The translations under genes were made by a program, and so were the position numbers. A stretch of 64,000 nucleotides of DNA, taken from Bin87 sp965204905. Its GTDB lineage: Bacteria > Chloroflexota > Dehalococcoidia > Lucifugimonadales > UBA3495. Positions 58,045-64,000 of this stretch are shown piece by piece. The first letter of the stretch is position 1; each line of letters starts with the position of its first letter. The notes below the pieces were generated by a model. The model worked only from the letters and a program-made list of their open reading frames with translations. It ran no database searches and was not told the origin of the DNA. The stretch lies in NCBI GenBank assembly GCA_965204905.1, contig OZ242042.1, positions 1-64,000 on the forward strand, in the 5' to 3' direction.

Positions 58045-58821
58045 ATGGCTGCCATCCGCGCCACGCTTCTTGTTCTTCTAATCGTCCTGCTGCTCTCGTT
58101 GGCTTGCACTGGCAACGTGCCTGAACCTGCACCGACGCCCGCGCTCACAGCAACGCCCATGGCCACACCGACGGCGCTGGCTTCCACCACTGCCCCGACA
58201 CCAAGCCCATTCTTGGCGGCAACACCGATGCCAACCCCCAACCAGATTAGCAAAGCAAACCAGGAGTACCTTGAACAGGTTGGCGTAACGTCCGTACTCA
58301 CGCCGGAAGAAAAAGCGGCAGCCATAGGCGTCAGTAAGTACATGATGGTTCTTACTGACTGCTACGTAGAAAAAACGGCGCAGGCTTTGGAACGGCCTCG
58401 CGGTGGGGTATTTGCCCAGCTTCCCTATTTCTCGGAGGTTTTTGGGGCTGGTTCCATTCTTGCTGCTGACCAGATGATTACGTACCAGCGCGAGCACTTT
58501 AACAGGGATGTCATCGTTTCGGTCGTCGAACCTTGTCTCTTGGAGGCATACGCCTATAGCAATGACGCCGAGGCCGAAACAGAAAGCCAGGAATCTATTG
58601 AAGTAGGCAAGGCGGGCGCGGTAGTTGCCTTTACCGGGCTCCTATCCCCTGACATGGAGTACAACTGCCAGGAATGGGTTAGAACGCACCACACGAACTA
58701 CTTGAGTGATCGAGAGGGTAGCGTGCAACGACGTGGCGAAGCGGCCGGCCTTCGCTTCGATTACGCTTGGGGAAAAGCGAAAGAAGCGATTCACCTCGCC
58801 TGCTCTGCGGATGACCAATAG
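58045..58821 (+). CDS. Lipoprotein of unknown function
   Basis: A 258-residue lipoprotein: hydrophobic signal and lipobox SLAC (Cys21), then a Pro/Thr/Ala-rich linker (residues 25-65), then a globular domain containing four Cys (including TDCYVEKTAQ, VEPCLLEAYAY, NCQEWVRTHH, HLACSADDQ), possibly two disulfides. Not recognised. GGGAGGT before the ATG at 58045 sets the start. It is preceded by a potentially structured leader and followed by a terminator-like hairpin. Confidence 0.7.
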   Translation: MAAIRATLLVLLIVLLLSLACTGNVPEPAPTPALTATPMATPTALASTTAPTPSPFLAATPMPTPNQISKANQEYLEQVGVTSVLTPEEKAAAIGVSKYMMVLTDCYVEKTAQALERPRGGVFAQLPYFSEVFGAGSILAADQMITYQREHFNRDVIVSVVEPCLLEAYAYSNDAEAETESQESIEVGKAGAVVAFTGLLSPDMEYNCQEWVRTHHTNYLSDREGSVQRRGEAAGLRFDYAWGKAKEAIHLACSADDQ

Positions 58822-58843
58822 AGATTATCCCTCACCGAAAATG

Positions 58844-58873
58844 AACCGCCCGGACACCAAAGACCGGGCGGTT
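58844..58873 (+). terminator. Terminator-like hairpin
   Basis: Perfect ten-base-pair stem AACCGCCCGG / CCGGGCGGTT with a ten-base loop, followed by CTCATTCT. The T-run is poor, so efficiency is uncertain. Confidence 0.6.
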
Positions 58874-58952
58874 CTCATTCTGTCAAGCTTTTGCAATCGC
58901 CTCCGATGACACTTCACCCCTTGCCTGCACCATCTACCCGTCCGTACCATAA

Positions 58953-58994
58953 TTAATCAGTACCCCTTAATCAGTACCCCTTAATCAGTACCCC
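58953..58994. repeat. Three perfect tandem copies of a 14-mer
   Basis: TTAATCAGTACCCC three times without spacer, about 35 bases before the start of the HTH-type gene. Confidence 0.9.
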
Positions 58995-59028
58995 AAATCC
59001 AACCCGCCACCCAGGCCGCGAGCCGTCA

Positions 59029-59574
59029 ATGCCCACGTCCAAACATCGCAAAAATCGCTCACCCAGACCCGCTCATCTGCCCGTCCAAGCTACTGACAAC
59101 GCCCTCAAAACGCCTCTCCCGGTGCCCATTCAGCCCCCCGACCCGCCCGATTCCCTGCCTGCATTAGCGGAAATGAGCGGAAATGAGCGGAAAATCGACC
59201 TTTCCGCCCTTTCTCCACGCCAGCAGGCCGCCCTCCCCATCGTCGCCTGCTTCCCCACCATCGTCCAGGCCGCCCGCGCCGCCGGTGTCGGCGAGTCCAC
59301 CCTGCGCCGTTGGCTCAACGACCTGGCGTTCAGCAACTGCCTGGCCGAACTCCGCCGCCAGTCCGCCAACCTCGCCCGTCAGAAACTCCTGGAACTCACC
59401 CCGCTCTGCGTTTCCGTTCTCGCCGACGCCATGTGCCACTCCGACCCGGCCATCCGCCTCCGCGCCGTCAACTACGCCCTGTCCTTCAACCTCCGCGCCG
59501 CCGAACTCGAAAACCTCCGCTCCGACCTCAACACCCTCGAAACCGCCATCAGCCTCCTCCAAGCGCCTACCTAA
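59029..59574 (+). CDS. Helix-turn-helix protein resembling phage terminase small-subunit-type domains
   Basis: A 181-residue protein: a Pro-rich disordered N-terminus (residues 1-50) and then a helical domain, SPRQQAALPIVACFPTIVQAARAAGVGESTLRRWL, a clear helix-turn-helix of the insert-element/terminase-small-subunit style, followed by a helical C-terminus. Codon third positions are overwhelmingly C, unlike most neighbours. It may be a remnant or cargo of a mobile element, or a stand-alone regulator. Not firmly assigned. Confidence 0.62.
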   Translation: MPTSKHRKNRSPRPAHLPVQATDNALKTPLPVPIQPPDPPDSLPALAEMSGNERKIDLSALSPRQQAALPIVACFPTIVQAARAAGVGESTLRRWLNDLAFSNCLAELRRQSANLARQKLLELTPLCVSVLADAMCHSDPAIRLRAVNYALSFNLRAAELENLRSDLNTLETAISLLQAPT

Positions 59575-59700
59575 CCCCACGGTCTTTCGACTCTCCGCCA
59601 GCGTCAAGATTCGCCAAATCTTGCCGCTCTCACGATACCCCAAATCCCGCTAATCACATAATCACAAAAATCACAGTTCAGACAACCCCGAGGCAATCCC

Positions 59701-60033
59701 ATGACCATCTCCCAAATCCGCCGTCGCATCGACGCCCTCAAGCGCAAGTTCGCCCCCGAACTCGCCATCATCAAACTCCGCCGCATCGCCGAAGCCGTTG
59801 CCGACGAGTGGGACCCTTCTGAACCTCCCGAACCCGCCGACGTCATTATGCGCATCGCCGATGCCGGCTTCCGGCTCACCACCTTCGCCAAACTCCGCCA
59901 CTACCTCGATAAAACCCGACGCCGGGAGGACGTCCCCGAGCCTGAATCAATCGTCATCTACCTCCTGCCCTGGGCCTGTGAAGGCCGCTACCGGGAACTT
60001 CTCAACTGGGACCTTCCCGCCCCAGCCCGCTAG
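59701..60033 (+). CDS. Small hypothetical protein next to the HTH gene
   Basis: A 110-residue basic protein starting TISQIRRRIDALKRKFAPEL, with a charged, helical N-terminal half and ending LLPWACEGRYRELLNWDLP. Not recognised. It shares the strong C-ending codon bias of the gene before it, which suggests that the two moved together. Confidence 0.58.
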   Translation: MTISQIRRRIDALKRKFAPELAIIKLRRIAEAVADEWDPSEPPEPADVIMRIADAGFRLTTFAKLRHYLDKTRRREDVPEPESIVIYLLPWACEGRYRELLNWDLPAPAR

Positions 60034-60197
60034 CGTTCCGTTAGGCCCTCCCAGCCGGCCTACATTGACAGGACATACGGCCAGGCGCAGAATGACGCCA
60101 ATCCTGGGGCGACCATCTACCGGACGGCTCCGTCCGGTCTGTGTCATTTGGGTGGTATGGAGCTCCGTTGCATCCCCTAACCGGAGGAGGTCCTGAT

Positions 60198-61367
60198 ATG
60201 GCGTTTCCCGAGCGTATGAAGTTTGGCATCTTTCTCGGCCCGTTCCACCGCGTTGGCGAAAACCCCACGCTGGCCATGGAGCGCGACCTCGAACTGATCG
60301 AATGGCTGGACAAGCTGGGGTTCGACGAAGCCTGGGTCGGCGAACACCACAGCGCAGGCTGGGAGATCATCTCGTCCCCCGAAGTATTCATCGCGGCGGC
60401 TGCCCAACGCACCAACCGCATCAAGTTGGGCACCGGCGTCGTGAGCCTGCCGTACCATCACCCGCTGATGGTGGCGAACCGCATGGTGCAGCTGGACCAC
60501 ATGACCTACGGTCGGGTGCTCTTTGGAGTAGGCCCCGGCGCGCTGCCCGGCGACGCCTACATGATGGGCATTCCTCACGAACTCCAACGCGAGCGCATGG
60601 ACGAGTCCCTGGGCATCATCCTGCGGCTGTTCACCGAAACCGAGCCCATCAGCTACAAGAGCGACTGGTTCGAGCTGAAGGAAGGACTGCTGCAACTGCG
60701 GCCCTACCAGCGGCCCTACATGCACACCGCCGTGGCGTCGGTGCAGTCGCCGGCTGGCGTGACCCTGGCGGGCAAGCACGGGTGCTCGGTGTTGACCATC
60801 ACCGTGCCGCGCGACCCGTCGGCCGGCCCGTCCGACCTGCAAGGACTGTGGAGCATCGCCGAAGAATCCGCCGCCGAGCATGGCAACACCATGAACCGCG
60901 ACGACTGGCGGTTGGTGCTGCCTTGCCACCTCGCCGAATCGAAGGAAGAGGCCCTGAACGATGCCCGTATGGGTGCGGGGCGTTACCTGCGGGAGTACAG
61001 CGAAGGAACCAACGGGCGCAAACCTGTGTTCGACGGCCCGCTGGACAAGGTGATCGACAACATGGCCGACACCGGCAGTTGGATCATCGGCACTCCCGAC
61101 GACTGCATCGAGGCCATCGAGCGGCTGGGCGAGCAGAGCGGCGGCTTCGGCGCGTTCCTCGTGCAGACCATCGACTGGGCGCCCCGCGAGAAGATGCTGA
61201 AGAGTTACGAGCTCATGGCCCGCTACGTGATGCCCCACTTCCAGGGCAGCGTGCTCAGCACGCAGGCGTCCAACCAGTGGGCGAAGGAGCGGCAGGACGA
61301 CCTGGTAAGCGGCCGGGTTCGCGCCATCGATCGGGCGCGGCAAGCCTACGCTGAGCGGGTCGGGTAG
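60198..61367 (+). CDS. LLM class flavin-dependent oxidoreductase (luciferase-like)
   Basis: A 389-residue bacterial-luciferase-type monooxygenase. KFGIFLGPFHRVGENPTLA, FDEAWVGEHHSAGWEIISSP, LGTGVVSLPYHHPLMVANRM and YGRVLFGVGPGALPGDAYMM are typical of the long FMN-dependent subfamily (like limonene, alkane or DszA-type monooxygenases). A flavin reductase would be needed; none is adjacent. GGAGGAGG gives a strong ribosome binding site. Confidence 0.9.
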   Translation: MAFPERMKFGIFLGPFHRVGENPTLAMERDLELIEWLDKLGFDEAWVGEHHSAGWEIISSPEVFIAAAAQRTNRIKLGTGVVSLPYHHPLMVANRMVQLDHMTYGRVLFGVGPGALPGDAYMMGIPHELQRERMDESLGIILRLFTETEPISYKSDWFELKEGLLQLRPYQRPYMHTAVASVQSPAGVTLAGKHGCSVLTITVPRDPSAGPSDLQGLWSIAEESAAEHGNTMNRDDWRLVLPCHLAESKEEALNDARMGAGRYLREYSEGTNGRKPVFDGPLDKVIDNMADTGSWIIGTPDDCIEAIERLGEQSGGFGAFLVQTIDWAPREKMLKSYELMARYVMPHFQGSVLSTQASNQWAKERQDDLVSGRVRAIDRARQAYAERVG

Positions 61368-61424
61368 GGTAGCGTGAACCGCGGGGCGGTAGCGTTCCAT
61401 TTTAGGCAGTTCTCATTTAAAACT

Positions 61425-61460
61425 CCCTCTCCCCTGGTGGGAGAGGGTTGGGGTGAGGGG
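61425..61460. repeat. Palindromic repeat, CCCTCTCCC family, copy 3
   Basis: CCCTCTCCC, loop CTGGT, GGGAGAGGG, then TTGGGGTGAGGGG (the complement of the flank seen at the other copies, so this copy is inverted). It lies in the gap before ribF, which otherwise shows nothing clear. Confidence 0.82.
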
Positions 61461-61654
61461 GCGTCCTTCCTTCAAACTACCTGAATTGCAACGCTGCCAT
61501 TCTGCTTGCCCGCCCGTTGGGGGTGTGCTACCATCGTTGAGCCATGCTACGCGACGCCGCAGCGGACACTTGCACCCACTGGCGCGCCGGGCGCCCCTGA
61601 CTTCCTGCGGCCAACGCTACGTCCGTTCATCCTATTCGCGGCCAATTTGCAGCA

Positions 61655-62641
61655 ATGTCAACTCCGGAAAACCCTGCTCCCCGCGCCCTCGGCGGTGGCA
61701 GTTTTCGCCAGGCCCTTGCCGACGCTGCGCCCCCGCCCGGCGGGGAAACCGTCATCACCATCGGCGTTTTCGACGGAGTGCATCGCGGCCATCGCCACCT
61801 GCTCCAGCGTATGTTCGAGCTGGCCGGCGACTCCCTGATCCCCACCGTCATCACTTTCAGCAATCACCCCGCCGAGGTGGTTAACCCCGACCGCACCGTA
61901 AACAAGATCATCACCCCCGAAGAAAAGGTCGAGCTGCTCTACCAGGCCGGCGTGGGCCGCGTCATCTGCCTGGAATTCACCAACGAGTTGGCCAACCTCG
62001 ACGCCAACGAGTTCACCGCCCTGCTGGTCGATTGCCTCAAGATGAAGGGTATCGTCACGGGGCCGGATTTCGCCCTCGGCCGGAACCGCAGCGGCAACCT
62101 GGAATACCTGCACCGACGCGGCGCGTCCCTGGGCTTCTGGGTGGAAACCGTGCCCCCGCTGGAACTCGAAGGCGAGGCCGTCCGCAGCCGGCGCGTGCGC
62201 AACTCCCTGGCCGATGGCAACGTGGACGGAGCGGAATATCTCCTCGGCCGCCCCTACGCCACCGACGGCGTGGTGGTGCACGGCGCGAAGATGGGCCGGC
62301 AGCTCGGTTTCCCCACCGCCAACATCATTCCCACCCAGAACTTTGTCATCCCGGCCGACGGCGTGTACGCCACCTACGCCACCGTCAACGGCGTGCGCCA
62401 CCTGGCCGCCACCAGCATCGGCGTGCGCCCCACCTTCGGCCTCAGCCAGCGCCTCATCGAAGCCCACCTGCTGGACTTCTCGGATGACATCTACGACGAG
62501 AATCTGCGGCTGGAGTTCGTGTCCCGGCTGCGCGGCCAGGAGACCTTCGACGGCATTGATGCCCTCATCACCCAGATGAACCGGGACGTGGACAACGCCC
62601 GCAGGATACTTGAAGAACACGACCGGCTGGACAACGCGTAA
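61655..62641 (+). CDS. ribF: Bifunctional riboflavin kinase / FAD synthetase
   Basis: A 328-residue two-domain enzyme making FMN then FAD. N-terminal FAD synthetase: VITIGVFDGVHRGHRHLL (nucleotidyltransferase GxxH-type motif), TFSNHPAEV and FALGRNRSGNLEYL. C-terminal riboflavin kinase: GVVVHGAKMGRQLGFPTANI with the PTAN motif, and YDENLRLEFVSRLRGQETFD. The N-terminal 30 residues are an Ala/Pro-rich extension. tyrS starts 29 bases later. Confidence 0.94.
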   Translation: MSTPENPAPRALGGGSFRQALADAAPPPGGETVITIGVFDGVHRGHRHLLQRMFELAGDSLIPTVITFSNHPAEVVNPDRTVNKIITPEEKVELLYQAGVGRVICLEFTNELANLDANEFTALLVDCLKMKGIVTGPDFALGRNRSGNLEYLHRRGASLGFWVETVPPLELEGEAVRSRRVRNSLADGNVDGAEYLLGRPYATDGVVVHGAKMGRQLGFPTANIIPTQNFVIPADGVYATYATVNGVRHLAATSIGVRPTFGLSQRLIEAHLLDFSDDIYDENLRLEFVSRLRGQETFDGIDALITQMNRDVDNARRILEEHDRLDNA

Positions 62642-62670
62642 CCGGCCGGGACCACGGCGAGGTTAACAGC

Positions 62671-63891
62671 GTGACCAGTCGAGTAGAAATCCCCGATAAC
62701 CTGTCCCCCATCACCCGGCGGGGCGTCAGCCGCATCATCTCCGAGGAGGAGTTCACGGCGATGCTCCGGCGCGGCCAGCCCCTGCGCCTCAAGATGGGCT
62801 TCGACCCCAGCCGTCCCGACATCCACCTGGGCCACGTCGTCGGCCTGCGCAAGCTGCGCCAGCTCCAGGACCTCGGCCACCAGGTCATCCTCATCGTCGG
62901 CGACTGGACCGCCCAGATCGGCGATCCCTCGGGCCGTTCGGCCACCCGCACTATGCTGACCCACGCCGAGGTGCTGGAAAACGCCGAGTCCTACATGCGC
63001 CAGTTCTTCAAGGTGGTGGACCGCGACCGCACCCAGGTGGAATGGCAGAGCCAGTGGTTCGGCGAGTTCACCCTGGCCAACGTCATCGAGCTGACCAGCC
63101 GCTTCACCATCAACCAGTTTCTGCACCGCGAGGACTTCGCCAACCGCTACTCCCAGAACCAGCCCATCGCCATCACCGAAATGCTGTACCCGCTGATGCA
63201 GGCTTACGACTCGGTGGTCATCGAGTCCGACGTCGAGTTCGGCGGCACCGACCAGATGTTTAACCTGCTGGTGGGCCGCGAGCTCCAGGGCATGATGGGC
63301 CAGACGCCCCAGCAGTGCTTCATGATGCCCATCCTGGTGGGCACCGACGGCGTCCAGAAGATGAGCAAGAGCCTGGGCAACTACGTCGCGCTGGAGGAGC
63401 CGCCGGCAGAGATGTACGGCAAGCTCATGTCCCTGCCCGACAACCTTATCACGTCCTACTACGAATACCTGACCGACGTGCCCGACGCCGACATCGCCGA
63501 AATGCAGCAGTCCATGGCCTCCGAATCCGCCAACCCCATGGACTTCAAGAAGGGCCTCGCCCGCTACATCACGGCAGTGTTCCACGACGCCGACGCCGCC
63601 AGTGCCGCCGAATCCCACTTCGAGCAGGTAGTCCAGCGCCGCGACCTCCCCGACGACATGCCCGAAGTCAGCCTGTCCGAAATCGCGGATCTGCCCATCA
63701 ACCGCCTCCTGGCCCAAACCGGCCTGGCGTCCAGCAACGCCGAAGCCCGCCGCCTCATCACCCAGGGCGCAGTCGAAATCATCCACCCCAACGGCGACCG
63801 AACAAGCGTAACGCCCGCCGACGCCCCAACCCTAACCGCCGGCACCGTAATCCGAGCCGGCCGCCGCCGCTTCGTCCGCCTGGTGGGGTAG
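62671..63891 (+). CDS. tyrS: Tyrosyl-tRNA synthetase
   Basis: A 406-residue class I aminoacyl-tRNA synthetase of the TyrZ-like bacterial branch. HLGH (HIGH-type) at residues 52-55, KMSKS at 230-234, GGTDQMFNLL for tyrosine recognition, and a C-terminal S4 RNA-binding domain (INRLLAQTGLASSNAEARRLITQGAV). GTG start. Length is normal. Likely in an operon with ribF. Confidence 0.95.
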   Translation: MTSRVEIPDNLSPITRRGVSRIISEEEFTAMLRRGQPLRLKMGFDPSRPDIHLGHVVGLRKLRQLQDLGHQVILIVGDWTAQIGDPSGRSATRTMLTHAEVLENAESYMRQFFKVVDRDRTQVEWQSQWFGEFTLANVIELTSRFTINQFLHREDFANRYSQNQPIAITEMLYPLMQAYDSVVIESDVEFGGTDQMFNLLVGRELQGMMGQTPQQCFMMPILVGTDGVQKMSKSLGNYVALEEPPAEMYGKLMSLPDNLITSYYEYLTDVPDADIAEMQQSMASESANPMDFKKGLARYITAVFHDADAASAAESHFEQVVQRRDLPDDMPEVSLSEIADLPINRLLAQTGLASSNAEARRLITQGAVEIIHPNGDRTSVTPADAPTLTAGTVIRAGRRRFVRLVG

Positions 63892-63901
63892 GATACCCGA
63901 C

Positions 63902-64000
63902 ATGGAAATTTGTCCTGCCTTCATCGATGAAACAGGCATCCTTTCCGGGTTGCGCCGTGAGCAGCCCGTCTATGGCATCGGCGTACTGGTCATACCAGAT
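63902..64000 (+). CDS. DUF3800 family protein (partial, runs off the right edge)
   Basis: From the ATG at 63902 the frame is open to the end of the window: MEICPAFIDETGILSGL then YGIGVLVIPD. The AFIDE(S/T)G motif followed by a strand of the type Y-x-IG-x-LV is the N-terminus of DUF3800 proteins, which adopt an RNase H-like fold and are often found in mobile or defence contexts. Only 33 residues are visible. Confidence 0.6.
   Translation, partial: MEICPAFIDETGILSGLRREQPVYGIGVLVIPD

Noticed and set aside
58953..58994. Tandem 14-mers considered as a CRISPR array
   Set aside because: Repeats are directly adjacent without spacers and too short; no cas genes are present in the window.
1..64000. 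tRNA, rRNA, prophage or complete insertion sequence
   Set aside because: I read the intergenic regions for tRNA-like cloverleaves and for transposase or phage structural genes and recognised none; a tRNA or covariance-model scan would be decisive.

Overview
The window is GC-rich, gene-dense bacterial chromosome with no rRNA, tRNA, CRISPR array, prophage or insertion sequence that I could recognise. Gene content points to Chloroflexota, most likely a Dehalococcoidia/SAR202-type lineage. This is inferred from family content, not from a phylogeny. The clues are a complete F-type ATP synthase operon followed by rex, a set of small Chloroflexota-type conserved proteins (DUF2851, bifunctional nuclease, a coiled-coil MDI-type protein, a small zinc-ribbon protein), and many paralogous catabolic enzymes: GMC oxidoreductases, luciferase-like monooxygenases, VOC proteins, carboxymuconolactone-decarboxylase-like proteins and MFS carriers.

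Layout. 1-9.1 kb: the end of a DUF2851 gene, then a mixed accessory/catabolic stretch (metallo-beta-lactamase fold hydrolase, MFS carrier, enoyl-CoA hydratase family, a retropepsin-like protease pair, ureohydrolase, GMC oxidoreductase, EamA carrier, AhpD-like protein). 9.3-15.3 kb: housekeeping genes dtd, nadC, rsmD, coaD and a bifunctional nuclease, with a DUF433/DUF5615 toxin-antitoxin-like pair among them. 15.4-23.3 kb: the ATP synthase operon (atpZ-like, a, c, b, delta, alpha, gamma, an unrelated small membrane protein, beta, epsilon) behind a clear promoter, with rex converging on its end. 24-31.5 kb: DUF503, hydrolase, a membrane Fe-S oxidoreductase coupled to a zinc-ribbon protein, an MFS carrier and a secreted PhoX-like protein. 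31.5-49 kb: catabolic and transport accessory genes, including a tandem MFS duplication. 49.1-51.5 kb: an AAA ATPase/PIN-nuclease pair that looks like an uncharacterised defence or toxin module. 51.5-53.6 kb: argJ-argB. 53.6-60 kb: lipoproteins, redox proteins and orphan small genes. 60.2-64 kb: luciferase-like monooxygenase, ribF, tyrS and the start of a DUF3800 gene.

A conspicuous extra layer is four families of short palindromic repeats scattered between genes (about 20 copies or part copies). Three copies of one family sit between genes inside the ATP synthase operon, one copy is read in frame inside an MFS carrier, and one copy supplies the stop codon of dtd. The best candidate for an undescribed system is the AAA-PIN pair (49691-51457). 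Other points of interest are the extra gene inside the ATP synthase operon with a paralogue 4 kb away, a structured leader before a lipoprotein gene (57897-57993), and a probable AUA start codon at 14045.
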